From: Lachnotalea sp. AF33-28
GTDB taxonomy: Bacteria; Bacillota; Clostridia; Lachnospirales; Lachnospiraceae
Reading direction: 5' to 3'
NCBI RefSeq assembly: GCF_003477885.1
Contig: NZ_QUEE01000010.1
Span: 124,001 to 188,000, forward strand
DNA: 64,000 nt
Below are positions 44,559 to 52,830 of this stretch, in pieces (positions within the stretch are counted from its first letter, which is position 1; each line of letters begins with the position of its first letter). The notes under the pieces were generated by a model, which worked only from the letters and a program-made list of their open reading frames with translations, searched no databases and was not told the origin of the DNA. Both the position numbers and the translations under genes were made by a program.

Positions 44559-44595
44559 AAAACGGGCGGAAGCAGAGCGTGCTTTCGCCCGTTTT
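44559..44595 (+). terminator. Terminator after the binding-protein gene
   Basis: AAAACGGGCGGAAGCA pairs with TGCTTTCGCCCGTTTT around a five-base loop, with a T tract in the 3' arm. It may limit transcription into the two esterase-like genes. Confidence 0.65.
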
Positions 44596-44626
44596 CTAAC
44601 AGAACACAGTGGGAGGACGACATTTT

Positions 44627-45424
44627 ATGATATGGATGCATGTACAGATGGATTCAACGGCACTGAATATGCCGGTAACACTTGAAATATTAGCGCCCCA
44701 GCCCCACGGGGATAATGAGGGGCAGAAACGGCGAATCCTGTTCCTGCTTCACGATTATGGAGAAGATCACACATGGTGGATGCGCAGTTCTATGGTGGAG
44801 CAATACGCAAGCCGGAATTCGTTTACGGTGGTTTTGATGTCAGGAGATAACAGCTTTTTTGTCAATATGAAACAGGGCAGAAGGTATGGGGATTTTGTCG
44901 GACAGGAGTTGCCGCTTTACTGCCGTGAGGTATTGGGTTTTCCTCAATCGCCGGACTGTTGGTGTATTGCAGGATGCGGTATGGGAGGATATGGGGCGCT
45001 GATCACCGCTTTGCGGCATCCGGATATATTTGGTTGGATCGGCTGCTTTTCTCCGACGGATTTGACGGAAGAATTCCTGTGGATGAGGAACAGACAGCTT
45101 GAGCTGGTCTTTGGCAGCCTGGAAGAGTATACTGTTTCCCAAAATTCTTTGTTATGGGCATTAAAGCGGCTGCAGACAATACAGGATGAGGCACCGGAGC
45201 TTTTTTACTGCATAAAAGAAAGGGACTGCAGAGAGCAGCAGAGAGGACTGTTTGAGAGTCTAAACGATGTGCTGTATCCGCATTCAGTACGGATCAGACA
45301 TGTGGTTCCGAAAGAAGAGTGGCGGTATCCGGATACCTGTTTGGAACAATTTATGAATTATGTTTCTGAAAGCAGTGATTCAAACAATGTGAAGCGGGAA
45401 GCTCCTGCAAAGAAGGAGGTCTGA
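44627..45424 (+). CDS. Esterase-family alpha/beta hydrolase lacking the nucleophile serine
   Basis: This 265-residue member of the esterase D/feruloyl-esterase-like family (PF00756) has ILFLLHDYGEDHTWW and VNMKQGRRYGDFVGQELPLY. At the nucleophile elbow it reads AGCGMGGYGA where relatives have G-x-S-x-G, so Gly replaces the catalytic Ser. The adjacent paralogue keeps the Ser. The protein may therefore be inactive, a binding protein, or act differently. No signal peptide is visible. Start 44627 is chosen because GGAGG precedes it by about ten bases. Confidence 0.8.
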   Translation: MIWMHVQMDSTALNMPVTLEILAPQPHGDNEGQKRRILFLLHDYGEDHTWWMRSSMVEQYASRNSFTVVLMSGDNSFFVNMKQGRRYGDFVGQELPLYCREVLGFPQSPDCWCIAGCGMGGYGALITALRHPDIFGWIGCFSPTDLTEEFLWMRNRQLELVFGSLEEYTVSQNSLLWALKRLQTIQDEAPELFYCIKERDCREQQRGLFESLNDVLYPHSVRIRHVVPKEEWRYPDTCLEQFMNYVSESSDSNNVKREAPAKKEV

Positions 45425-45429
45425 AGAAT

Positions 45430-46188
45430 ATGTCACAGATGGAACTAAATCTGATGTCCAGGGTGCTTGGGATGCGGATGGATATTAATTTAATCCTTCC
45501 GGAGAGGGAGAAAACGGATTGCTGGCGTGTGCTGTGGCTGATGCATGGAGGACATGGCGACCACCACAATTGGCTGCGAAAAACACGAATCAGGCAGATT
45601 GCCGAGGAACGCGGTCTTGCAGTGGTTATGCCGGGTGTCCACGCCTCCTGCTTCGTGAACATGAAGAATGGCCTGCGTTATGGCGACTATGTTGCATTAG
45701 AGCTGCCGGCTGTGCTTAGGAGTCTGTTTCCTAAAATGGGAAGAGAAAGAATACAGAATTATATAGCTGGATTCTCCAACGGAGGCTATGGCAGCCTTTA
45801 TCTCGGACTGTCCTATCCACAGGTATTTGGAGCGATAGGAGCGATGGCAGCAGGAGATCAGGCGGATAATCTATATGAGGCGGATGGAAGTGAGCAGGCT
45901 GAAAACAGAGAGCTGATGTTTGGAAAAGGTGATATCAGCCAGACCCCTTACAGCATAAAATATCTGGGAGGAGAGCTGCTGAAGCAGAATGTGCCTCTGC
46001 CGTACATATTTCATGCATGCGGCAGATTCGATCCATGGCTGGATAAAAATCTGCTGGTCAGGAATTTTTTTGAGAAACTGGAAGGAAACCCATACCACTA
46101 TTATTTCCGTATGTACAGCGAACACGCGCATACAGCCAGTTGCCGGATGGAGGCGGTGCAGGATTTCCTGGAACATATAGGGTGGTAA
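45430..46188 (+). CDS. Esterase-family alpha/beta hydrolase
   Basis: This 252-residue paralogue of the preceding gene has VLWLMHGGHGDHHNW, VNMKNGLRYGDYVALELP and an intact nucleophile elbow AGFSNGGYG (Ser near residue 115). An Asp (GRFDPWLD) and a His (SEHAHTASC) can complete the triad. It is cytoplasmic and follows the upstream paralogue by five bases with AAGGAGG. It likely hydrolyses an acyl ester imported by the neighbouring transporter (inference). Confidence 0.88.
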   Translation: MSQMELNLMSRVLGMRMDINLILPEREKTDCWRVLWLMHGGHGDHHNWLRKTRIRQIAEERGLAVVMPGVHASCFVNMKNGLRYGDYVALELPAVLRSLFPKMGRERIQNYIAGFSNGGYGSLYLGLSYPQVFGAIGAMAAGDQADNLYEADGSEQAENRELMFGKGDISQTPYSIKYLGGELLKQNVPLPYIFHACGRFDPWLDKNLLVRNFFEKLEGNPYHYYFRMYSEHAHTASCRMEAVQDFLEHIGW

Positions 46189-46226
46189 AAAGTATATGGA
46201 AATCGTAAAGAAAAGCATAATAGTTC

Positions 46227-46257
46227 TTGACTCTCACGCCGCGTAACGGTCTATGAT
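46227..46257 (+). promoter_or_regulatory. MerR-type promoter with 19-base spacer
   Basis: TTGACT (46227-46232) and TATGAT (46252-46257) are separated by 19 bases instead of 17, the over-long spacer that MerR regulators untwist. The spacer (CACGCCGCGTAACGG) is GC-rich. This suggests the MerR gene that follows activates itself. Confidence 0.65.
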
Positions 46258-46275
46258 AAGAGCAGGAGGTGAATC

Positions 46276-47103
46276 ATGCGAAGTGTAAAAGAAGTATCGG
46301 AGATTACCGGAGTGAGTATACGGACGCTTCGGTATTATGATGAAATCGGCCTGCTGAAACCAACACAGCTGACAGAGGCCGGCTATCGGATGTACGATGG
46401 CAGAGCCATTGAAAAACTGCAGCAGATCCTGTTTTTTAGGGAATTGGAGATTCCTTTGGCGGATATAAAGGAAATTATGGACAATCCGCATTATGACCGG
46501 AAGCAGGCATTGCGCGCGCAGCATGCTATGCTGGTCCGAAAAAGGAACAGGCTGGACGGACTGATCGAACTGATTACGGATGTGATGAAGGGAGCGAATA
46601 CTATGGAATTTGAAGCATTTAACAAAGCGGACGCGGATATTGTCTTTGATCGGATGAAGGAGAAAATGCCTAAGGAAGAGTTTGATAAGCTGTTGGAGGC
46701 CTATGGCGGCAGTGAAGAGAAATACCGAGCCTATATGGCGGGCAGTCTGGAGGAGAACAGCACAAAACTCATACAGCTTTATGGCAGCAAAGAGAAAGCC
46801 ATGGAGGCCGTGAAAAGTCCTAAGGAAGACCTTGACGCTTATCAGAAAGAAAATGAAGAAATCTGCAGGGCGTTCCAGCAGTTTGTGGGCGCAGAGAATC
46901 CGGAGGAAGAAGATGCGCTGGTTGTGAGGCTGGCGGAATGTTACAAAGGTATGTTTCATCTGGACAACGCCAGGGCTCTGCTGCTCGATCTGGCAAAGGA
47001 ATATCTTCAGAATGAGATGATGCGGGAAGCCAATGACCGGGTTTTCGGTGAGGGAAATGCGAAATGCGTGGCATTGGCGATACAGAGATACTATGGCGTA
47101 TAG
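46276..47103 (+). CDS. MerR-family regulator with TipAS drug-binding domain
   Basis: The 275-residue protein has an N-terminal MerR helix-turn-helix (VKEVSEITGVSIRTLRYYDEIGLLKP), a coiled-coil dimer helix (about residues 78-105) and a C-terminal TipAS-like helical domain of about 130 residues, which in TipA binds thiopeptides and other hydrophobic drugs. The start at 46276 follows AGGAGG. The promoter has the 19-base spacer expected for self-activation. No target gene other than itself is obvious in the neighbourhood; the next gene has its own promoter. Confidence 0.9.
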   Translation: MRSVKEVSEITGVSIRTLRYYDEIGLLKPTQLTEAGYRMYDGRAIEKLQQILFFRELEIPLADIKEIMDNPHYDRKQALRAQHAMLVRKRNRLDGLIELITDVMKGANTMEFEAFNKADADIVFDRMKEKMPKEEFDKLLEAYGGSEEKYRAYMAGSLEENSTKLIQLYGSKEKAMEAVKSPKEDLDAYQKENEEICRAFQQFVGAENPEEEDALVVRLAECYKGMFHLDNARALLLDLAKEYLQNEMMREANDRVFGEGNAKCVALAIQRYYGV

Positions 47104-47114
47104 ATCTCATGACC

Positions 47115-47188
47115 ATTGTTACTATTTACGGCTTCCGTACTCTGCCCCGACATGCGCTGCTTTATCGGCAGCCGTGAATAGTAACAAT
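47115..47188. repeat. Repeat family C, long copy
   Basis: ATTGTTACTATTTACGGCT (47115-47133) pairs with AGCCGTGAATAGTAACAAT (47170-47188), allowing one mismatch. The interior contains CTGCTTTATCGGCAGC, shared with the copy at 56805-56847. It may serve as a terminator for the MerR gene. Confidence 0.7.
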
Positions 47189-47235
47189 CACTTCTCCTGA
47201 TCGTGAATTAGTGCTGAATTAGTAACACGATTTGT

Positions 47236-47264
47236 TTGACATTTATACAGCCCGATATTAGAAT
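47236..47264 (+). promoter_or_regulatory. Promoter of the deformylase gene, near-duplicate of the one at 34946
   Basis: TTGACA (47236-47241), 17-base spacer, TAGAAT (47259-47264). Flanks and spacer match the promoter of the sigma-54 regulators, including CGATATTAGAATCTA. Confidence 0.7.
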
Positions 47265-47308
47265 CTAGTGTAGAGATACCGTGGCTGAATCACACGGAAG
47301 GAGAACAT

Positions 47309-47722
47309 ATGGTAAGAACGATCAACACCGATATATTCACACTGAATCAAAAATCGCTTCCGGCCGGAAAGGAAGATCTGCCCGCAGCTATGGATCTGCT
47401 GGATACACTGCGGGCGAATTCCGAGCGTTGCGTAGGCATGGCGGCCAATATGATCGGAGTGAACAGGCGTATCATCGCGGTGGATATGGGCGCGGCCGCC
47501 GTGCTGATGCTCAACCCCGTGATAGTAAGAAAGTACGGGGATACCTATGAGGCGGAGGAAGGCTGCCTGTCCCATACCGGCACCAAACGGACACTGCGCA
47601 GCCAGAACGTGGAGGTCCAGTTTCAGGACATGAACTTTAAGAGCCACAGGCAGACATTTTCCGGCCTCACCGCACAGATTATCCAGCATGAAATCGATCA
47701 CTGCGACGGAATACTGATTTAG
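47309..47722 (+). CDS. def: Peptide deformylase
   Basis: The 137-residue protein has the three deformylase motifs: GMAANMIG (motif 1, with Asn-Met in place of the usual Pro-Gln, a known Firmicute variant), EEGCLS with the metal-ligand Cys, and HEIDH with the metal-ligand His residues near the C-terminus. It removes the formyl group from nascent proteins. It is shorter than the main housekeeping deformylases (about 150-190 residues) and stands away from fmt, so it is probably an accessory copy. GAAGGAG precedes the ATG. Confidence 0.88.
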   Translation: MVRTINTDIFTLNQKSLPAGKEDLPAAMDLLDTLRANSERCVGMAANMIGVNRRIIAVDMGAAAVLMLNPVIVRKYGDTYEAEEGCLSHTGTKRTLRSQNVEVQFQDMNFKSHRQTFSGLTAQIIQHEIDHCDGILI

Positions 47723-47784
47723 CGCACTGCGCTGAAGTTGTTGCAGAACTGTTGTATAGTATCTGTATGTGAGGCGGAAAGACT

Positions 47785-48774
47785 ATGGGAAGGCAAAACA
47801 GGCGGCGGACCTGTGACGGAGATTTCATGCAGACACAGAAAAAATCGTTTTATCTAAAGGACGGCATCCTGACCTATTGTGACGCTTCAGACGGAGCCGT
47901 CCATGAATTTTCCTATAAAAAACTGACGGAACATGTGACCGGCATCCAGGGGCCGGCAGGCGAAGTCATGTACGTGGTGAATGGGGACGAACGTTCACTT
48001 CTCATCGATGCCACGGCAGGGATCGGGGACTGCGGGCAGCTTGCGGAGCTTTTTGCCAGGCACCCTTATGAGATCCTGCTGACTCACGGGCATGTGGATC
48101 ATTGTGGGGGCATTTACTGTTTTGATGATCGGCGCGTGAAGATCCGGCTGAATGAAAAGGACCGGACTCCTAAGCCCGGGCTGAAGAGGACGGTACTGGA
48201 GACCGGGCGCTCCATTGAGACGCGCCTTTGGTTTGTGTCTCCGGTCTGCGGCTGGGCAGCCCGCGCTGATTTTACGGAGGACCGCGATCTGCATCATTTA
48301 CACGGGCTGGCGGACGGACAACGGTTTGATCTGGGCAATTATGAAGCGGAAGCGGTAAAACTGGCGGGTCATACGCCGGGCAGCATGGGCATTCTTCTGA
48401 AGGAGGACGGGCTGCTGATCACCGGCGATGCAGCGAGCACCCTCACGTATCTGTTCCTGGAGCATTCACTTACGGTGGAACAGTATGTACAGAATTTGAA
48501 GCGGATATATAAAAGAAGAAATGAATATAAAAACGGCATTCTTTTAAGCCATGGCAGGATGGAGCCAAGGTCTTATGCGATGCTTAAGGAACTCATCACG
48601 ATCGGTGAGACTGTGCTGCTTAGGTACGACCGGGGGATGCTTCCGTACTATCCGGAAGAAAAGAAACTGCATATAAGCACGTCCAGCGGAGAATACGAAG
48701 CCTGTCAGGCCGGCAGCCCGCACCGGGAGACAGGGAGAGCGTATCTGCTCTACCGGCAGGACCGCGTGAGATGA
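47785..48774 (+). CDS. MBL-fold metallo-hydrolase
   Basis: The metallo-beta-lactamase signature THGHVDHCGG (near residue 105) and later His/Asp ligands in LAGHTPGSMGIL and ITGDAAST define a glyoxalase-II-like hydrolase fold. The substrate is unknown. Two starts are possible: 47785 (GAGGCGGAAAG upstream) or 47827 (GACGGAG upstream); the conserved fold begins after both. It is 62 bases after the deformylase gene and may share its promoter. It converges with an AraC gene. Confidence 0.85.
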   Translation: MGRQNRRRTCDGDFMQTQKKSFYLKDGILTYCDASDGAVHEFSYKKLTEHVTGIQGPAGEVMYVVNGDERSLLIDATAGIGDCGQLAELFARHPYEILLTHGHVDHCGGIYCFDDRRVKIRLNEKDRTPKPGLKRTVLETGRSIETRLWFVSPVCGWAARADFTEDRDLHHLHGLADGQRFDLGNYEAEAVKLAGHTPGSMGILLKEDGLLITGDAASTLTYLFLEHSLTVEQYVQNLKRIYKRRNEYKNGILLSHGRMEPRSYAMLKELITIGETVLLRYDRGMLPYYPEEKKLHISTSSGEYEACQAGSPHRETGRAYLLYRQDRVR

Positions 48775-48797
48775 CAGGGGATAAGAACCGAAGACGG

Positions 48798-49601
48798 TTA
48801 CACCTTGACCGCACCCTGGCGGTATTCCCTCGGGCAGCATCCGCAGAGGGCCTTAAATTCGCGGTTAAAGGTGCGGGGGTTATCATAGCCGCACATCTCG
48901 CTGACCGTGAGAATATCGATGCTGCTCTCCTGCAGCAGGTGCTTCGCGTAATCGACGCGCAGCGTATTTAAATACCGGTTGAAGCTGGTATGCATCTTTT
49001 CGCTGAAAATTCTTGAAACACTGTATTTGCTGATCCCCAGCTGTGCGGACAGCATATCCAGGTTTACAGGTTCCGTATAATGTTCCGATAAAAAGGCAAT
49101 CAGCTGTGCGGTGCTGCCGGGCGGCTGACTGTCTTTATTTTTCACCAGATTTATGGAGGGAAATGCGCGGGATAACAGGAGCTGGATGTAAGCGCGTATG
49201 ACCGGCAGATGATCCGGGCGGTCCGGCGGCGTCCGCAGCAGAGAGCGCATGGCATAAGGAATATCGGGATGCACCGCACCGCCTGAAAGGAACGGATCGG
49301 CCGGATGGCTGCGCAGAAGAGCGGGCAGAAATTCACCGCCTGTTTCCGCCGGACAAAGAACCATGATTCCGAGGCTGCCGGGCCCGTTTGGATCCGTATA
49401 ATAGGAATGGATCTGATGAGGGAAAGCGAGGGCCAGCTCTCCCGGACGCATCATGCGCGTGCAGGTTCCGACCGTTGTTTCAATAGAGCCCTCCTCAAGA
49501 TAAAGCAGCTCGATGCCTGTGTGCATATGGGAGGGAAAGGTCATGTTTTGTGAAGTGGAGAACAGATAACGGTCCGCGTTATTTTCATAAATGAGATTCA
49601 T
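48798..49601 (-). CDS. AraC-family transcriptional regulator
   Basis: The 267 residues comprise an N-terminal cupin (PSHMHTGIELLYLEEGSIET) and a C-terminal double helix-turn-helix (LSAQLGISKYSVSRIFSEKMHTSFNRYL, TVSEMCGYDNPRTFNREFKALCGCCPREYR). It is divergent from the Gfo/Idh-ThuA-Gfo/Idh operon that starts at 49808, and very likely controls that operon in response to a sugar. The 206-base gap contains an extended -10 candidate TGCTATATT (49688-49696) for the plus strand. Confidence 0.9.
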   Translation of the reverse strand: MNLIYENNADRYLFSTSQNMTFPSHMHTGIELLYLEEGSIETTVGTCTRMMRPGELALAFPHQIHSYYTDPNGPGSLGIMVLCPAETGGEFLPALLRSHPADPFLSGGAVHPDIPYAMRSLLRTPPDRPDHLPVIRAYIQLLLSRAFPSINLVKNKDSQPPGSTAQLIAFLSEHYTEPVNLDMLSAQLGISKYSVSRIFSEKMHTSFNRYLNTLRVDYAKHLLQESSIDILTVSEMCGYDNPRTFNREFKALCGCCPREYRQGAVKV

Positions 49602-49807
49602 GAGATCACCTGTATTTATATTTGCTCATCAGTGCAATATTTGTCTTATTTTTGATCTGCTATGTCACGTATTATATCCCAATCTCTGCTATATTACAAG
49701 TATGGGACCGCTCCGGATTAAAGTGTATTCGCTTCCGCATCTGCTTATGAAAATGCGGATGGAAGCTGTAATACTGCCGGACGGAATTATATAATCAGGA
49801 GGATATC

Positions 49808-50863
49808 ATGAAACATACGATGGCGATTATCGGATATGGCGGCATGGGCGGCTGGCATGCGGATAATGTCTCAACCCGGATTGATAATATGACGGTGAAG
49901 GGCATCTTTGACATCCGCGGGGAGGCGCGGGAGAAGGCCGCCGCAAACGGGTTGTATGTCTATGAGACGGCAGAGGAACTTATGGAGGATCCGGAGGTGG
50001 AGCTGGTAACCGTCGCTACGCCGAACAATTTCCATAAGGATTATGCGGTCCGCTGCCTGCGCGCAGGTAAAAATGTGGTGTGTGAGAAACCGGTCACGAT
50101 GAATGCTGCGGAGCTGGAGGAGATCATCCAGGCTGCTAAGGAGACGGGAAGGCTGTTTTCCATTCATCAGAACCGCAGATGGGATAAGGATTTTGTGACT
50201 GTTAAGACGCTTCTTAAAAGCGGCGCAGTCGGTGATCCTTATTTTATCGAAAGCCGCGTGCAGGGTTCCCGCCAGGCCATGCACGGATGGCGCGGTCATA
50301 AGCCAAACGGAGGCGGGATGGTGCTGGACTGGGGCGTTCATCTGATTGACCAGTTTTTGAATATGATCGATTCTCCTGTGGTTTCCGTGGATGCCCATCT
50401 GTTCAATCTGTATTCGGATGAGGTGGATGACAACATTAAGATCATGCTCCGGTTTGAAAACGGTGTGTCCGCCATCTGTGAGATGTCCACCAACTGCCTG
50501 ATCAATCAGCCCAGATGGCATGTGTCATGTACCAACGGCACCATTGTGGTGGAGGATTGGAGCTGCGAGGGCAGGGTGGTGCAGCTGAAGGAGGATGCCG
50601 CTCTTGAATGGGCCGATGACATCGTTTATACGGAAGCCGGGCCGACCAGGACCATGGCGCCCAGACCCAGCTATACCACAGTTACCAGCAAACTGCCGGA
50701 AGTGGAGTCGGACTGGAGCGACTACTATAAAAATATCATCGGCGTTATGGAAGGCGCGGAAGAATTGATCGTTACGCCTGCGCAGGCCTTAAGGGTTATG
50801 AAGGTGATTGAACTGGTATTTTTGGCCCAGGAGGAAGGGCATGGAATGAAGTGCAGGATCTAA
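49808..50863 (+). CDS. Gfo/Idh/MocA-family oxidoreductase
   Basis: The 351-residue protein has the N-terminal NAD-binding motif IIGYGGMGGWHA, the conserved CEKPVTMN (substrate Lys in the EKP motif) and a C-terminal alpha/beta domain with DWGVHLIDQFLNM, which includes the catalytic-region His. Family members oxidise or dehydrate sugars and cyclitols. AGGAGG precedes the ATG. It is the first gene of an operon with a ThuA protein and a second Gfo/Idh/MocA enzyme, a combination used for keto-sugar or disaccharide catabolism. Confidence 0.92.
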   Translation: MKHTMAIIGYGGMGGWHADNVSTRIDNMTVKGIFDIRGEAREKAAANGLYVYETAEELMEDPEVELVTVATPNNFHKDYAVRCLRAGKNVVCEKPVTMNAAELEEIIQAAKETGRLFSIHQNRRWDKDFVTVKTLLKSGAVGDPYFIESRVQGSRQAMHGWRGHKPNGGGMVLDWGVHLIDQFLNMIDSPVVSVDAHLFNLYSDEVDDNIKIMLRFENGVSAICEMSTNCLINQPRWHVSCTNGTIVVEDWSCEGRVVQLKEDAALEWADDIVYTEAGPTRTMAPRPSYTTVTSKLPEVESDWSDYYKNIIGVMEGAEELIVTPAQALRVMKVIELVFLAQEEGHGMKCRI

Positions 50864-50881
50864 CCGGATGAATTTTATCGG

Positions 50882-50938
50882 AACACTGAGGTGTGCGCAG
50901 GTCATCAACCTTCGGTTGGTGACATAAAAATAGGAGGG
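50882..50938 (+). repeat. Repeat family B, copy 3 (before the ThuA gene)
   Basis: AACACTGAGGTGTGCG hairpin, then GTCATCAACC/GGTTGGTGAC hairpin, then AAATAGGAGGG as the ribosome-binding site of the ThuA-like gene starting at 50943. Confidence 0.8.
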
Positions 50939-50942
50939 ACAT

Positions 50943-51668
50943 ATGGTAAAGAGAGCGTTGATTATACAGGGAGGATGGGACGGACACGAACCGAAGCTCA
51001 CCTCCGTGAGATTTGCGGGACTGCTTGAGAAGAACGGATATGAGACAGAGATCAGCGATACGCTGGACTGCCTGGCGGATGCGGAGGCTCTAAAACAGCT
51101 GGATCTGATCGTCGCGTGCTGGACCATGGGAGAGATTGACCACCGCTATGTGCAGAATCTGTCCGCGGCGGTAGGAGAAGGCGTGGGGTTGGTCGGCTGC
51201 CATGGGGGCATGTGCGATTCCTTCCGCCAGGATACGGAATGGCAGTTCATTACCGGCGGGCAGTGGGTGAGCCATCCGGGCGGAGACGGCATCCCGTATA
51301 CCGTTAATATCTGCAGAGGGTCCAGCCCCATAGTGGAGGGCCTCGAGGATTTCCCGGTCTGCAGCGAGCATTATTATCTGCATGTGGACCCGGCCATTGA
51401 AGTGCTGGCCACCACCAGATTTCCCATCGTGAACTATTACCACATATCCAACAAGCCTGTGGATATGCCGGTGGCCTGGACCAAATTCTGGGGAAACGGA
51501 AGGGTGTTTTACACATCCCTCGGGCATCACGACGATGTATTTGACAAATCCCCCAATGCCGAGATCCTGATGGAGCGCGGCATGCTCTGGGCAGGAGAAG
51601 GAAAGGCTTATGCCAGAGAGCATAATCTGACAGCAGAGCGTTTCCTGAATGAAGCGAAGATGTATTAA
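50943..51668 (+). CDS. ThuA-domain protein (trehalose-utilisation family)
   Basis: The 241 residues match the ThuA fold, a class-I-glutamine-amidotransferase-like domain: IIQGGWDGHEP, VGCHGGMCDSF (at the elbow where a nucleophile would lie), GGQWVSHPGG, HYYLHVDP and TKFWGNGRVFYTSLGHH. ThuA proteins act with Gfo/Idh/MocA oxidoreductases in disaccharide or keto-sugar metabolism; the precise reaction is poorly known. It lies between two such oxidoreductase genes and takes its ribosome-binding site from repeat copy B3. Confidence 0.9.
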   Translation: MVKRALIIQGGWDGHEPKLTSVRFAGLLEKNGYETEISDTLDCLADAEALKQLDLIVACWTMGEIDHRYVQNLSAAVGEGVGLVGCHGGMCDSFRQDTEWQFITGGQWVSHPGGDGIPYTVNICRGSSPIVEGLEDFPVCSEHYYLHVDPAIEVLATTRFPIVNYYHISNKPVDMPVAWTKFWGNGRVFYTSLGHHDDVFDKSPNAEILMERGMLWAGEGKAYAREHNLTAERFLNEAKMY

Positions 51669-51694
51669 AATGGACGGCGGGAGGAGAGAAACCG

Positions 51695-52795
51695 ATGGTT
51701 AAAATAGGAATGGTAGGGGTAGGCGCCATCAGCGGCATCTATCTGAAGAATATAACCGGGCTTTTCCAGGAGATTGAGGTGGAGGCGGTCTGCGATCTGG
51801 TGCGGGAAAAGGCGGAGAAGGCGAAAGAGGAATACGGCGTGCCGAAAATATACGACACCATGTATGACCTGTTTGCAGATGACGAGATTGATATCGTGCT
51901 GAACCTGACAAGGCCGTATGAGCATTATGAAGTGACAAAAGCAGCCCTTGAGGCCGGAAAGCATGTCTATTCGGAAAAGCCCCTGGCAGCGACGTTTGAG
52001 GAAGGAAAAGCCCTGGTGGAGCTGGCAAAAGATAAGGGGCTTATGCTGGGAGGAGCTCCTGATACCTTTATGGGGGCCGGCATCCAGACCTGCCGAAAGC
52101 TGATCGAGGACGGATTTATCGGCACCCCCGTGGGCGCCGCAGCGTTTATGATCTGCAGGGGGCACGAGAGCTGGCATCCGGATCCGGAATTCTATTATAA
52201 GCACGGCGGCGGGCCGATGATGGATATGGGGCCTTATTACCTGACCGCGATGATCAATCTGCTGGGCGGCGTCCGCGGTGTGACCGGCGTGGCAAAGACT
52301 TCCTTCCCGCAGAGGGTGATCACCAGCCAGCCCAAGGCGGGCACTGTGATCGATGTGGACGTACCCACTTATGTGACGGGCATCCTGGATTTTGACAGCG
52401 GTGCGGTGGGCACGCTGTTTACCACCTTTGATGTGGTCAATAACGGCCAGGCCAGATTCGAAGTCTACGGTTCGGAAGGCACGCTGCTGGTGCCGGATCC
52501 CAACACCTTCGGAGGTCCGGTGCTGCTGCTGCGTCAGGAGGAGAAGGAGTTCAAAGAAATACCGCTGATGTTTGACTACGCGGACAACAGCCGGGGACTC
52601 GGGCTGGCGGATATGGCGAAATCACTGGAAACCGGCAGGGCTTTTAGGGCGGGCTATGAGCAGACTCTGCATGTCCTGGAGGTGATGACCGCATTTGAGA
52701 GAAGCAGCATGGCAAGAGCGTATGTGGAAATCGAATCCGATTATCAGAGCGCGCCGGCCATGAAGCATAATCCGCTGAAAGGGGTGCTGGATTAA
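51695..52795 (+). CDS. Gfo/Idh/MocA-family oxidoreductase
   Basis: The 366-residue protein begins with the NAD motif MVGVGAISGIYLKN, has the conserved SEKPLAATFEEG and the C-terminal sheet domain with MMDMGPYYLTAMINLLG. It is distinct in sequence from the oxidoreductase two genes upstream, which suggests successive steps on one sugar. The upstream region holds GGGAGGAGAG, seven or more bases from the ATG. It converges with the ligase gene. Confidence 0.92.
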   Translation: MVKIGMVGVGAISGIYLKNITGLFQEIEVEAVCDLVREKAEKAKEEYGVPKIYDTMYDLFADDEIDIVLNLTRPYEHYEVTKAALEAGKHVYSEKPLAATFEEGKALVELAKDKGLMLGGAPDTFMGAGIQTCRKLIEDGFIGTPVGAAAFMICRGHESWHPDPEFYYKHGGGPMMDMGPYYLTAMINLLGGVRGVTGVAKTSFPQRVITSQPKAGTVIDVDVPTYVTGILDFDSGAVGTLFTTFDVVNNGQARFEVYGSEGTLLVPDPNTFGGPVLLLRQEEKEFKEIPLMFDYADNSRGLGLADMAKSLETGRAFRAGYEQTLHVLEVMTAFERSSMARAYVEIESDYQSAPAMKHNPLKGVLD

Positions 52796-52830
52796 CGGCT
52801 CTGACTGCCACTATGCATGAATGGGAAACA

